Of a stretch of DNA of 64,000 bases, positions 1 to 7,927 are shown one piece after another. The stretch is from Ruegeria sp. HKCCD8929 (GTDB taxonomy: Bacteria; Pseudomonadota; Alphaproteobacteria; Rhodobacterales; Rhodobacteraceae): positions 1 through 64,000 of the forward strand of contig NZ_WPZY01000005.1 in the NCBI RefSeq assembly GCF_013031405.1, in the 5' to 3' direction. Every line of letters begins with the position of its first letter. Positions within the stretch are counted from its first letter, which is position 1. Under the pieces are notes generated by a model that saw only the letters and a program-made list of their open reading frames with translations, made no database searches and was not told the DNA's origin. The translations under genes and the position numbers were made by a program.

Positions 1-3
1 TCG

Positions 4-567
4 ATGTCTGTCTTCGCCTCGCCAGCAGGTGGGCCAATCTACTCCCCCTCCGAGCCCCGAGCCGGTGGGCGGCCTGCGCTGGTTTGGCCAGACACCGTCA
101 ACGATTACGGGTTGGAATTGCCCGCCGATGCGTCGTGTTCTGAGATATTCATCGTTATGCAGTATAAGGACGGTATCGATGAGGCCTGGGACAACTACAT
201 CACGTTGATCACCGACAAAGCGGGTATCACCAGCAATGGGGTTCGCACCGTCGGAAACTACAACGGCACGAACCTGTATGCAGGTGGTTCCAGCGCCATT
301 TCCTGGCTTCGAAAAGATGGTGGTTCAGCAACTCGAACTCTACTCCCGATGCCTCTGAGCGTCATTCGCTTCACGTCGAAAGACCAAAGCACCCCGGGTA
401 CTCCCATCAATATCGCATCTCTCGGGGGGCCAAACAAAGGCGGGGCGAACCGCGCTTGGCAGGGGATAATGTGTCAACTCATTGCCGTCTCCGCTCAGGT
501 CACCTGGACCGAGGCGCAGGCTGCACAGATGACAGACTTTCTTATGCAGAAATGGGGTATCTCGTGA
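4..567 (+). CDS. Phage-type structural protein, C-terminal part (possibly 5'-truncated)
   Basis: This 187-residue frame is still open at base 1, so the true start may lie outside the window. No enzyme motif is visible. It is rich in Gly, Ser, Asn and aromatic residues, and the end reads W-T-E-A-Q, then ten residues on Q-K-W-G-I-S. That ending resembles the C-terminus of concanavalin-like (LamG-type) domains in phage tail or adhesin proteins, which often finish in a short helix and a K-W-G-L-like motif. It lies on the 3' side of tRNA-Phe, a common integration site, so a prophage or island remnant is plausible. Structural role is inference; I recognise no precise family. Base composition is lower in GC than the genes beyond the tRNA. 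Confidence 0.5.
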   Translation: MSVFASPAGGPIYSPSEPRAGGRPALVWPDTVNDYGLELPADASCSEIFIVMQYKDGIDEAWDNYITLITDKAGITSNGVRTVGNYNGTNLYAGGSSAISWLRKDGGSATRTLLPMPLSVIRFTSKDQSTPGTPINIASLGGPNKGGANRAWQGIMCQLIAVSAQVTWTEAQAAQMTDFLMQKWGIS

Positions 568-862
568 AAAACAGTCGGTAGGCCCGCTCGTCAAGTCAGG
601 CGCGCTGCGATAAATCTGTCCGACAATTCGCACCCCTATGCCCGAAAACCGCCGCCGCGCAATAAATGGCAGCTGTGTGATGAAACACAGCAAAGAGCCG
701 CGTAGAGTTGTCCGGGAAATCGTGCCAAATTGTCCGGAAGCAGCCGCCGTGCTACACCTCCTTAGTCCATTCAAAGGTGGAAAATTCCAGTTCGCAATGG
801 CCCGAAAATCGGGGGGAAGGTCACAGAGGTGAGCATTAAGTACTTGTTTTTAGGAGATTAAA
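568..862. other. Non-coding stretch between phage-like gene and tRNA-Phe
   Basis: About 295 bases with no convincing gene. Short frames here encode basic, low-complexity peptides with no family resemblance. The motif TTGTCCGG occurs twice (near 706 and 731), with a similar CTGTCCGA near 616. As sequence next to the 3' end of a tRNA it is where an attachment-site junction would be expected, but no second copy of the tRNA 3' end is visible within the window. Confidence 0.4.
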
Positions 863-937
863 TGGTGCCCGGGGGCGGAATCGAACCACCGACACGAGGA
901 TTTTCAATCCACTGCTCTACCCCTGAGCTACCCGGGC
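863..937 (-). tRNA. tRNA-Phe (GAA)
   Basis: Read on the minus strand this is a complete 75-nt cloverleaf: acceptor stem GCCCGGG/CCCGGGC (937-931 with 873-867), A73, and an encoded CCA at 865-863. The D stem is GCTC/GAGC, the anticodon loop is TTGAAAA giving anticodon GAA, and the T arm contains GGTTCGATTCC. The anticodon stem GTGGA/TCCTC has one T-T opposition at pair 28-42. The gene lies downstream of yacG on the same strand and may be co-transcribed with the infA-maf-RNase-yacG run. Its 3' end faces the phage-like gene at the window edge. Confidence 0.97.
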
Positions 938-1017
938 ACGGGAACGACGATTGCCGTTGGGTGGAGGCGTTCTATGCCGTGCCACCCGCAGTGTCCAGAG
1001 GCTTTTTCCAGATTTTT

Positions 1018-1200
1018 TCAGTGCGGACGGGAGGGCGGAGTTTGCACGGCCGGGGTGACCTCATCCACATCTTCAAGCTCTTCGGATGGTGCTGCGTAAG
1101 CACCGTTTAGCCACTTGGCCAGATCCAGGTCCGCGCAGCGTTTCGAGCAGAACGGGCGGTACTTGTGGACTGTGTCGGAGCCGCAGATAGGACAGTTCAT
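1018..1200 (-). CDS. yacG: DNA gyrase inhibitor YacG, zinc-binding
   Basis: A 60-residue protein with the CPIC (residues 3-6) and CSKRC (18-22) cysteine pairs of the YacG zinc finger, followed by the family's D-L-x-x-W motif (D-L-A-K-W-L-N-G) and a disordered acidic tail. In E. coli, YacG binds the GyrB C-terminal region and inhibits gyrase; that function is known for the family and not shown here. The start ATG overlaps the stop of the RNase E/G-like gene as ATGA, implying translational coupling. It is the last protein gene of the leftward run, and tRNA-Phe follows. Confidence 0.93.
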   Translation of the reverse strand: MNCPICGSDTVHKYRPFCSKRCADLDLAKWLNGAYAAPSEELEDVDEVTPAVQTPPSRPH

Positions 1201-2219
1201 TTCAGCACCTCCGCCACAGGCACGCGCCCACGTTTGCGTTGCAGCTCGAAATGCCCCAGAGGGGTCCAGCCAGCAAGTGTTGTCTCTTCGCTGTCGGCCT
1301 TGAAGGCCGCCCGCAAAGATGCCTCAAACCCGCGACGGTCCTTCTTGGGCATTGGGGCCAGTTCCAGCGTGATCTGGCCGCCTAAACCGCGCACGCGAAG
1401 GGCGCGCGGCAGCACTTTGGCGCAGGCGAAGTTGGCCTTTTGTCCGGCGGCCAGCGAGGTGTCGCTGCCGGTGTTCACGTCCACAGCCACAAGCGCGCGG
1501 GTGGGCTGGATGTAGAGGTGTCCGCCGCCCGGCAGCGGTTCGGAAATGCCGCGCACCTGATCCAGCGCGTCCAACACGGAATGAGTTTCAAAACCGCCGG
1601 GCTCGGTTACGATCTCGGCCGGGTCGGTCCAGTCTCGCCAGGCCAGCGCGTGCGGGGTGTCGCCCTCGGTCAGCATCTCGGGTCCGGTTCCGGGATCATC
1701 AAGCACCTGGGTGGCCAGACCGGCCATCGCAGCGATGTCCTCGGCGATGTCCCCGGCACCCGCCCCGGCGCAGCAGGAACGCAGGATCAGGCCGTGATCC
1801 GAGGCATCCATTTCCTCATGTGCGATCTCCAGAAGCCGGTCGCGTTCGTCCTCGTCGCGGATGCTGCGCGAGATGTTCAGGCCGGGCGCGGTGGGCGTAA
1901 CGATGGCATAGCGGCTTTTGAACAGCAGCTTCGTGGTCACCGGGATCGCCTTGCCCGGCTCGGCATAGCCGGTCACCTGCACCAGCAGTTGCTCACCGGG
2001 TGCAAGCCCCTTGACCTGCCGCAAGAAGGCGGGGCCGTCGGGGGTTGAGAGGAACATGCCGCCTTGCCCTTTCACCGGTCGGTCGGCACGGGCGCGGTAG
2101 ATGGTGCCGGGGGCCGGGGCGTCCCCGGCGATCAGAAAATCGTCAAGCTTGCCGTCGACCATCAGCGCCGCGGCCTCGCGGCCCTGGATGTGGTCGAGGA
2201 TGATGGTGCGGCCTTTCAT
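1197..2219 (-). CDS. Ribonuclease E/G family protein, short form with altered metal site
   Basis: 340 residues. The N-terminal part (about 35-100) matches the S1-like RNA-binding region of RNase E/G and the rest the RNase H-like and DNase I-like regions. The metal-site strand reads A-V-D-V-N-T (D247, N249), equivalent to S-I-D-I-N-S of E. coli RNase E. The second catalytic Asp strand (V-I-D-F in E. coli) reads T-L-E-L here, replacing Asp with Glu286. The C-x-x-C zinc link and the long C-terminal scaffold of RNase E are absent. A role in RNA processing is inferred from family; catalysis is uncertain. Both ends overlap neighbours (maf and yacG) as ATGA, so it belongs to one operon. A separate full-length RNase E gene is expected elsewhere. 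Confidence 0.88.
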   Translation of the reverse strand: MKGRTIILDHIQGREAAALMVDGKLDDFLIAGDAPAPGTIYRARADRPVKGQGGMFLSTPDGPAFLRQVKGLAPGEQLLVQVTGYAEPGKAIPVTTKLLFKSRYAIVTPTAPGLNISRSIRDEDERDRLLEIAHEEMDASDHGLILRSCCAGAGAGDIAEDIAAMAGLATQVLDDPGTGPEMLTEGDTPHALAWRDWTDPAEIVTEPGGFETHSVLDALDQVRGISEPLPGGGHLYIQPTRALVAVDVNTGSDTSLAAGQKANFACAKVLPRALRVRGLGGQITLELAPMPKKDRRGFEASLRAAFKADSEETTLAGWTPLGHFELQRKRGRVPVAEVLK

Positions 2220-2794
2220 GATGCCTCACGATACAGCGGGTATTGAGCGGCCTGCAGCAGGGCAGCGGTCTCCGACAGCGGCAGGCCAACGATACCGGTG
2301 AACGAGCCGCTGATCCACGGGATGAAGGCCCCGGCAGGCCCCTGAATGGCATAGGCCCCGGCCTTGCCCTGCCAATCGCCGGTGGCGAGGTAGGCGTTGA
2401 TCTCGGTATCCGACAAACGCTTGAGCCTGACCTGACTGACCACGTCCCGCTCCCACACCCTGTCGCCCCGGCGCACGGCCACGGCGGTGATCACCCGGTG
2501 GCGGCGGCCTGAAAGGGCGTGTAGGAATTCAGCGGCCTCACCGGCATCGGCGGGCTTGCCCAGAATGCGCCGGCCCAGCGCCACCGTGGTATCGGCGCAG
2601 AGGACGACATCGCCTGTATCCGCCTGAACTGTCTGCACTTTCTCGCGCGCGATGCGGGCGCAATAGGGGCGCGGCAGCTCAGCCTTAAGCGGTGTTTCAT
2701 CGATGTCGGGGGGACGTACCGCATCGGGCTGCACGCCAAGCTGAGCTAGCAGGTCCAGCCGTCGCGGACTGCCCGATCCGAGGATGAACGCCAT
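2216..2794 (-). CDS. maf: Maf family nucleoside triphosphate pyrophosphatase
   Basis: 192 residues with the Maf hallmarks: G-S-G-S-P-R-R at 6-12, D-E-T at 32-34 and C-A-D-T-T-V with D68 as the putative catalytic/metal Asp. The Maf/YhdE/YceF family hydrolyses non-canonical or pyrimidine nucleoside triphosphates to monophosphates plus pyrophosphate, removing modified nucleotides and affecting division. Which substrate subclass this one belongs to cannot be decided here. It starts 10 bp after infA and overlaps the RNase E/G-like gene by four bases, the usual Rhodobacterales order. Confidence 0.93.
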   Translation of the reverse strand: MAFILGSGSPRRLDLLAQLGVQPDAVRPPDIDETPLKAELPRPYCARIAREKVQTVQADTGDVVLCADTTVALGRRILGKPADAGEAAEFLHALSGRRHRVITAVAVRRGDRVWERDVVSQVRLKRLSDTEINAYLATGDWQGKAGAYAIQGPAGAFIPWISGSFTGIVGLPLSETAALLQAAQYPLYREAS

Positions 2795-2804
2795 GTGGCT
2801 GACG

Positions 2805-3023
2805 TTACTTGAAGCGGTAGTTGATCCGACCCTTGGTCAGATCATAGGGGGTCATCTCGACCTGCACCTTGTCGCCGGCCAGAACGCGGATGCGGTTCTT
2901 GCGCATCTTGCCTGCCGTATGTGCGATGATCTCATGGCCGTTTTCCAGCTCGACCCGAAACGTCGCATTCGGCAGGAGTTCCTTCACGACACCGGGAAAT
3001 TCGAGCGTATCTTCCTTGGCCAT
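2805..3023 (-). CDS. infA: Translation initiation factor IF-1
   Basis: 72 residues, the exact usual length, beginning M-A-K-E-D-T-L-E and ending Y-R-F-K, with the conserved OB-fold core [12 protein letters not shown] and D-L-T-K-G-R-I. IF-1 occupies the 30S A site during initiation. A good ribosome site (GGAGAG) precedes the ATG. It heads the infA-maf-RNase-yacG run. The 69-bp gap to the nitrilase-family gene upstream probably carries the operon promoter. Confidence 0.98.
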   Translation of the reverse strand: MAKEDTLEFPGVVKELLPNATFRVELENGHEIIAHTAGKMRKNRIRVLAGDKVQVEMTPYDLTKGRINYRFK

Positions 3024-3092
3024 GTTCTCTCCATCATTACATTGCGCACGCAGAATCTGCGGGACGTGCGCTTAAATGAGCGCATTTTCCCC

Positions 3093-3989
3093 TTATTTCA
3101 AGGGTGGATTTGCGTGAAGGCAACAGTTTGTGACCGATTGAACGCGGGGCTCCTGCTCGGTCCAGTGGGCCCGGTTCAGCACCACGCCATCGGCGCGGAC
3201 ATGGGCAATTGCGGACAGATCGACCTCGGCATAGGTCCAGCCGGGTTGGTTGAGCGTGCCCTCGGCCAGAACCCCGGTTGGAGGAAACCCCTTGTCGGGC
3301 GGGCCGAAGATGCCGCCGGTGCCGGTGTTCACGTCCACCGCCTTGGACCAATCGTTGTTGCCGACCAGCGAGGCCATGACCGTAACACATTGATTTTCCA
3401 ACGCTCTTGACATGGCGCCGATGCGGACGCGCCAGTAGCCTGACAGCGCCTCGGTGCAGGAGGGGACGAGGATCAGATCGGCCTCGCTCAGCGCCCGGCC
3501 CAGCAGGGGAAATTCACTGTCATAGCAGATCAGGACGCCGATTTTGCCCAGTTCGGTGTCGAACACTTTGAGCGGTCCGCCCGGGGCGATGTCCCATTCC
3601 TCGCGCTCGAACCGGGTCATGATCTGCTTGTCTTGGTGGTCGTGACCGCCGCCCGGGGCATGGAGCGCGGCGCGGTTCACGGGGCGGCCAGGTCTGGCAA
3701 GAACCGGGGCAGATGCGCCCAAAATGTATGTCTTGTACTCGGTCGCGAGGCGCTGATGCACGATTTGTACATCTTCCATCCGCTCGGACACGGCCCGGAT
3801 CGAACGTTCCAGATCACCCGCGACTTCAGCGCCGTCCAGCGTCGAGAGCTCCATCGCGCCGTATTCGGGAAAGACGAGCAGCTCGGCCCCATTGCCCGCA
3901 GCCTCGGACACCCAGCGCGCCAGCTTGTCTTCGTATTGCGCCCAACTTTCGAGCCAGTTGAGCGGGTAGGCGGCGGTGGCGATTTTCAT
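3093..3989 (-). CDS. Carbon-nitrogen hydrolase (nitrilase superfamily)
   Basis: 298 residues with the complete catalytic triad: Glu42 in F-P-E-Y-G, Lys121 in H-Q-D-K-Q, and Cys155 in G-V-L-I-C-Y-D-S-E-F-P. Members hydrolyse amide or nitrile C-N bonds; the sequence suggests an omega-amidase or aliphatic amidase-like branch, but the substrate cannot be assigned. No signal peptide, so it is cytoplasmic. It reads in the same direction as infA but with a 69-bp gap, so it may be a separate unit. It sits at the border of the segment that interrupts the otherwise conserved LMW phosphatase-infA order. Confidence 0.9.
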   Translation of the reverse strand: MKIATAAYPLNWLESWAQYEDKLARWVSEAAGNGAELLVFPEYGAMELSTLDGAEVAGDLERSIRAVSERMEDVQIVHQRLATEYKTYILGASAPVLARPGRPVNRAALHAPGGGHDHQDKQIMTRFEREEWDIAPGGPLKVFDTELGKIGVLICYDSEFPLLGRALSEADLILVPSCTEALSGYWRVRIGAMSRALENQCVTVMASLVGNNDWSKAVDVNTGTGGIFGPPDKGFPPTGVLAEGTLNQPGWTYAEVDLSAIAHVRADGVVLNRAHWTEQEPRVQSVTNCCLHANPPLK

Positions 3990-4506
3990 GTCGGCGTTCC
4001 CGGATTGAATTGTCGCGCGACATTAGCGGGTGTCGTCGGATGCTGTACAGCCTGGTCATCCGGGTGTTGCCTGACGGAAGGAGCGGTCGTTTTGCCGGAA
4101 GACACCTTCGGTCAACGGGTGGCGTGTGACCGGATTGAACCCAATCTCACCCGGTTGCGATGACAAAGCGGAGGCGGCGTGAATGTATCTGGTTAGTATA
4201 GACACTGCCGTTATCCGTGAATCGTGGCGGGGAAGACGCCGGATGTTGTTCAATGTCCGGCCACAATTATCGGATTGACGGTTGCCAACACGACATGTCG
4301 CATCGGCTGAACACTACGGCAATTGCGGGTTGGCTAGGAAACCTGCACCCGTAATGATACGGTCTCTGGGTCGGTTCTCGTGTAGGTCTGTTACGGATGA
4401 AATAGGGCGTTTTGCTTGTGGCCTATAACGTAGTCTTGCCGCGTTTGTTGGGGGTGACAAGTATCCAGCCGTCTGCATGCCCGTTTGGCCATTGAAGGAT
4501 CTCCAA
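3990..4506. other. 517-bp intergenic region upstream of the nitrilase and Hint genes
   Basis: No credible coding frame on either strand. GC is visibly lower than in flanking core genes. It is the shared upstream region of two divergent genes, so promoters for both should lie here; a TATAAC hexamer at 4424-4429 is a possible -10 for the Hint gene but has no good -35 at the right distance. A small GCCGGA/TCCGGC inverted pair lies near 4237-4262. Nothing else stands out. Confidence 0.5.
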
Positions 4507-5547
4507 ATGCCGGACTTTACCTTCAGCATCTATCGACCCGTTAACATCGGCGGGACAGTCGGTTTCGAACGCGCTGGCGCGGTGACGATTCGGGATGACA
4601 ACGGCTTTCGGGACGACATCTTCGACGATATCGAACAAGCTCCGCCATCTGAGACAAACGGAGACCAAAGAATTGTAGCATCTTCAATCGCTGAGCTCGA
4701 CGTTGGGGATACGGTCCGGTCGCGCGGCATTTATCGGATGACGAACAACGACACGGGAGAAACCTTTGATAACATCATTGAAGTTTTTTCCGAGACGGCA
4801 GGGAATCCTGTGGCTACATTATTTATTTTCACGGCTCCACCACCGGCCTGGCTGTTCGACAATACAAACCGCACGCTTTCACTTCTCAATAGTGATGGGA
4901 CTACTCCATACGCTTCTATTGTGTGTTTTGCGGCCGGAACACGGATCCGCAAACATGACACTAGCGAGGTGCCGATTGAGGATCTAAGGGTTGGAGACCG
5001 TGTTCAGACACAGGACTGCGCGGCACAGAGTATTCGCTGGATCGGGTCGCACAAAGCCAGTGGCTTTGATTTGATGGCTAACCCCAAATTGCGGCCAATA
5101 CGTATCAGAGCAGGTGCGCTTGGATGTAAACTTCCGACACGAGACCTGATTGTTTCGCCTCAACACCGCATTCTGGTGCGGTCCAAGATCGCGATACGCC
5201 TGTTTGATACTGATGAAGTTCTGATCCCGGCGAATAAACTGGTTGCGCTGGACGGCATCGACATCGCTGATGACATAAGCGAAGTTGAGTATTTCCACAT
5301 TCTGTTCGACAGACACCAGGTCATCTTTTCCAACGGTGCTCCGACAGAGAGCCTGTTCACGGGGCCGGAAGCGATGAGAGCCGTCTCACCAGCGGCCCGC
5401 GTGGAATTGGAGACGCTTTTTCCGGAAATCTGCAAATCAGATTTCATCCCCGTCCCGGCCCGCCTCATTCCCGGAAGAGGCAAACATATGAAACAGCTCG
5501 TGGCGCGTCACCGCAAAAACGGCAAGCCCCTGCTCGCAGACGCCTGA
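4507..5547 (+). CDS. Hint-domain (hedgehog/intein-type) protein
   Basis: 346 residues. An N-terminal stretch (1-138) of unknown type, acidic and beta-rich, is followed by a Hint domain: C140 in V-C-F-A-A-G-T at the splice-like junction, then P-I-E-D-L-R-V-G-D-R-V, and S-P-Q-H-R-I-L with the block His, then a block typical of the Hint_2 family. In Hint proteins the junction Cys performs an N-S acyl shift leading to self-cleavage; whether this one cleaves is unknown. I chose the start at 4507 because GAAGGA at 4494-4499 sits 7 bases ahead. An earlier in-frame start at 4477 lacks this. GC is lower than neighbours. Such orphan Hint proteins are frequent in Rhodobacteraceae and have no known function. 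Confidence 0.85.
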   Translation: MPDFTFSIYRPVNIGGTVGFERAGAVTIRDDNGFRDDIFDDIEQAPPSETNGDQRIVASSIAELDVGDTVRSRGIYRMTNNDTGETFDNIIEVFSETAGNPVATLFIFTAPPPAWLFDNTNRTLSLLNSDGTTPYASIVCFAAGTRIRKHDTSEVPIEDLRVGDRVQTQDCAAQSIRWIGSHKASGFDLMANPKLRPIRIRAGALGCKLPTRDLIVSPQHRILVRSKIAIRLFDTDEVLIPANKLVALDGIDIADDISEVEYFHILFDRHQVIFSNGAPTESLFTGPEAMRAVSPAARVELETLFPEICKSDFIPVPARLIPGRGKHMKQLVARHRKNGKPLLADA

Positions 5548-5653
5548 CACATCGCGCATTATCCGACCGCCGATCAAACCGGTTCCTTAGTTCGCGCTTT
5601 TCACGCCGGGATCGCCGGGGACTTCTGCCCGCATGCATCGCACGCTTGGGGGT

Positions 5654-6193
5654 CTACCAGTAATCAGGAGAGTTAAGTGCATCGACGCATCTTGAAGGGC
5701 CTTTGAGCGGATCGAGCGGTCGGTCAGTGAGCGACTGGCCCAGCCAACCCTCGGGATACTGGAGCGGTAAAGGCGCCTGAGCATCAACCTCTGTGATCTG
5801 GTTGAAACCAACCTTGGAGTAGAAGTTGATGTCGCCATATGTAAGCGCCGCGTCGACACCCTGTTGCCGTAAACTGTTCAAACCGTGGCGCAGGAGTTTT
5901 TGCCCAATGCCCTTGCCCTGCTGGTGTGTCGCGACGGCGACGGGCGACAATAAAAACACACTGCGATCATCCTGCGGGTAGGTCAGGCGCGTGAAGATGA
6001 TGGTTCCGACAATCGCGCCGTCATGCAAAGCCGAGAAAACGAACATGTCGGGATCATTCACCGTCGCGAACATGTCCGTCACGAGCTGTCCAATCAATCG
6101 GCCCTCCTCGGCCCCTTCGGAGGCCGTGAAGGTCGATGTGAACAGGTCGATGATTTCGTCGGTTCTGTCCTTGTAGGTGGAAGCGTAATCCAT
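5654..6193 (-). CDS. GNAT family N-acetyltransferase
   Basis: 179 residues. The central acetyl-CoA motif is visible as L-S-P-V-A-V-A-T-H-Q-Q-G-K-G-I-G-Q-K-L (Q/R-x-x-G-x-G/A type), followed by a C-terminal motif with Y-S-K-V-G-F. It resembles YhbS-like putative acetyltransferases acting on small molecules or proteins; substrate unknown. It faces the Hint gene convergently and has its own upstream gap of about 280 bp. Codon usage is less GC-biased than the core genes, in keeping with the accessory character of 4-6.5 kb. Confidence 0.85.
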   Translation of the reverse strand: MDYASTYKDRTDEIIDLFTSTFTASEGAEEGRLIGQLVTDMFATVNDPDMFVFSALHDGAIVGTIIFTRLTYPQDDRSVFLLSPVAVATHQQGKGIGQKLLRHGLNSLRQQGVDAALTYGDINFYSKVGFNQITEVDAQAPLPLQYPEGWLGQSLTDRPLDPLKGPSRCVDALNSPDYW

Positions 6194-6449
6194 GATCCGA
6201 TCCTTTTGGCATCGCGTCCTGGCCTTGGTTGAGCCGCGCCGGGACAGCTTGGATACGCATTCGCGATGCGTGACGGGGCGGCCTGTTCTTTAAGCGAATG
6301 AAGCGTCGGTTCTTCAAGTTCAAGGTTGCTTTAGATGTTGGCCGGGAGAATATGCAGCCCGCCATATTCGAGTTTGTCAGAAACTACGGGATGCGTTGCA
6401 AAACGGCCATTGGGGGACATGTCGCAGCGGGTCGCTCAATGGATCGCAG

Positions 6450-6470
6450 CCCAAAGGTTGTCGCTTTGGG
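6450..6470 (-). terminator. Hairpin just after the second GNAT gene
   Basis: On the minus strand CCCAAAG and CTTTGGG (7-bp stem, 7-nt loop) lie 3 bases past the stop of the 6473-7066 gene. No T-run follows, so it is a weak intrinsic terminator or an RNA-stabilising 3' hairpin. Confidence 0.4.
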
Positions 6471-6472
6471 GA

Positions 6473-7066
6473 TTACAAATCCCGGATCCAGAATTGCAGG
6501 GGTTTTGGGGTCTCGCCCGCTTCCCCCAGATCCTTCCACGAGAACTGCGCAATCGCGCCTTGGAGCGGCGCGTAGCCGCGGGCGCGCCAGAACGGGTCGA
6601 GCGGTTTGTAGGTCTCGGGGCGCATCGGGTGGTCTGGCGGGCGCTGGACGCCGCAGAAGGCGGTTTTGGCAAAGCCCAGCCCCCGCGCATGCCCCTCGCG
6701 CAGGTCAAAGAAGCGGTGGCCGACCCCCTGTCCGCGATAGGTGGGCAGCAGCACCGACTCGGCGCAGTAGAAGATGTCAGCGAGATCCAGACCGGTGCCC
6801 GTGAAGGCGGCGGCGAAGTCATCGGCGTGATCGGCCAGCGGGGTGCCGGTTGAGGCACCGACCAGGTGGTCGCCGTCGAACGCGCCCACCACGATGGCGC
6901 CGTCGCTGTCGCGGTAGGATTGCAGGTAGTCCCGTTCATAGGCCAGATCGCCGTCATAGAGATAGGGCCAGGCACGGAACACCTCGATGCGCAGGCGAGC
7001 CACATCGTCCAGCGCGGCCTCGAGCGCCGGGCCGGTCAGGGCCCGGACATCTGTCACCCTAGCCAT
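6473..7066 (-). CDS. GNAT family N-acetyltransferase
   Basis: 197 residues with a recognisable GNAT core: V-V-G-A-F-D-G-D-H-L-V-G (beta4 region) and the acetyl-CoA loop L-P-T-Y-R-G-Q-G-V-G-H-R-F-F. The C-terminal F-W-R-A-R-G-Y is the usual beta6-alpha4 element. Substrate unknown. The start ATG overlaps the end of the SnoaL-like gene by 8 bases, so the three genes LMW phosphatase, SnoaL-like, GNAT form one leftward translational unit. A hairpin follows the stop. Confidence 0.87.
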   Translation of the reverse strand: MARVTDVRALTGPALEAALDDVARLRIEVFRAWPYLYDGDLAYERDYLQSYRDSDGAIVVGAFDGDHLVGASTGTPLADHADDFAAAFTGTGLDLADIFYCAESVLLPTYRGQGVGHRFFDLREGHARGLGFAKTAFCGVQRPPDHPMRPETYKPLDPFWRARGYAPLQGAIAQFSWKDLGEAGETPKPLQFWIRDL

Positions 7067-7469
7067 TCGAGACCTGCTTTACCCAGTCGGCGAGGTTGTA
7101 GAAGGTGGTGACGCGGGTGATCTGGCCGTCGCGCAGGCTGAAAAACGACCCGGCGGGCAGGCGGTAGGTCTGGCCATGGGCCTGCGGCAACCCAGCGTCG
7201 GTTTCCAGATAGGTGCCGTTGACGATGAATTCGGCGGCCGCGCGGGTGCCGCCACCATGATCTTCGGTGGCCTCGAAGATCACCATATCGGTCAGGTGCT
7301 CTTTGTAGCAGCGGTTCATATGGGCGCAGAATTCGGCGAATTTCTCGCGGCCCACGCGGATCTGGCCTTCGTTCACGTGATGGGCCACATCCTCGGACAG
7401 GCAGGCCAGCATTCCATCGACGTCACCTGCGTTGAAGGCGTCGAAATAGCGTTTGACGGTCTCGCTCAT
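7059..7469 (-). CDS. SnoaL-like / nuclear transport factor 2-fold protein
   Basis: 136 residues beginning M-S-E-T-V-K-R-Y-F-D-A-F-N-A-G-D. The pattern of an N-terminal helix, then D-V-D-G-M-L-A-C-L-S-E-D-V-A-H-H, then the strand I-T-R-V-T-T-F-Y-N is that of ketosteroid-isomerase/SnoaL-like small alpha+beta proteins. Members are isomerases, hydrolases or binding proteins; no function can be given. I place the start at 7469 because GGAG lies 5 bases ahead and the ATG overlaps the phosphatase stop as ATGA. A longer in-frame extension upstream would run through the phosphatase gene. Confidence 0.85.
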   Translation of the reverse strand: MSETVKRYFDAFNAGDVDGMLACLSEDVAHHVNEGQIRVGREKFAEFCAHMNRCYKEHLTDMVIFEATEDHGGGTRAAAEFIVNGTYLETDAGLPQAHGQTYRLPAGSFFSLRDGQITRVTTFYNLADWVKQVSNG

Positions 7470-7924
7470 GATATCTCCGTTGGCTCGCCCCAGCGCTCTT
7501 TGAGGTGCTGGACGATCTGATCGCGGGTTTGACGGTAGTGTGTTAACTTGTCGTCCCGCGTCTCGCCGAGCCCGGTAGGGTCCATTATTGGCCAATATTC
7601 GACATCGAGGTGAAAAAAACGGGTGAGTTCCAGTGCCCGGCGCTGGCTGGCGGGCGAGAGCGCGATCACCAGATCGAAGGAGCTGAGGTCGTCGCCCCAC
7701 TGCTCCATCTCGTCGAACGAGCGGGAGCGGTGGCGGGACAGCTCGACATTCATCTCCTGGCAGACGGCGATGCAGAACCCGTCGATTTCCATGTCGTTAT
7801 GCACGCCCGCAGACTGCACATAGGTGCCGGTGCCGTAGAACTTCTTCATGATGCCCTCGGCCATGGGCGAGCGGACCGAGTTGTGGTCGCAACAGAACAG
7901 GACCGACTGCGGGAGCGGCTGCAC
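7466..7924 (-). CDS. Low-molecular-weight protein-tyrosine-phosphatase family protein
   Basis: 152 residues with the P-loop C12-D-H-N-S-V-R18-S, a C-x5-R-S signature, near the N-terminus, and a D-P-T-G motif in the C-terminal half where the family's general-acid Asp lies. The fold includes both tyrosine phosphatases and arsenate reductases, and the loop (D-H-N-S rather than the phosphatase-like G-N-I-C) is of the type common to alphaproteobacterial phosphatase/arsenate-reductase-like proteins. Phosphatase activity is inferred. Start is GTG, set by CGGAGGG inside the end of the UPF0262 gene, only 3 bases before. Conserved in Rhodobacterales after UPF0262. Confidence 0.88.
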   Translation of the reverse strand: MQPLPQSVLFCCDHNSVRSPMAEGIMKKFYGTGTYVQSAGVHNDMEIDGFCIAVCQEMNVELSRHRSRSFDEMEQWGDDLSSFDLVIALSPASQRRALELTRFFHLDVEYWPIMDPTGLGETRDDKLTHYRQTRDQIVQHLKERWGEPTEIS

Positions 7925-7927
7925 GCG

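Noticed and set aside
340-774. 144-residue frame on the minus strand opposite the phage-like gene
   Set aside because: It overlaps the phage-like gene in antisense, has no family resemblance and no ribosome site.
638-832. 64-residue basic frame before tRNA-Phe
   Set aside because: Low complexity, no recognisable domain and no clear ribosome site; kept only as non-coding stretch.
4424-4429. TATAAC as a -10 box for the Hint gene
   Set aside because: No -35 at a suitable distance; mentioned only in the intergenic entry.
6298-6853. Frames on the plus strand across the second GNAT gene
   Set aside because: Arg/Gly/Pro-rich antisense translations of GC-rich coding DNA; the minus-strand GNAT is the real gene.
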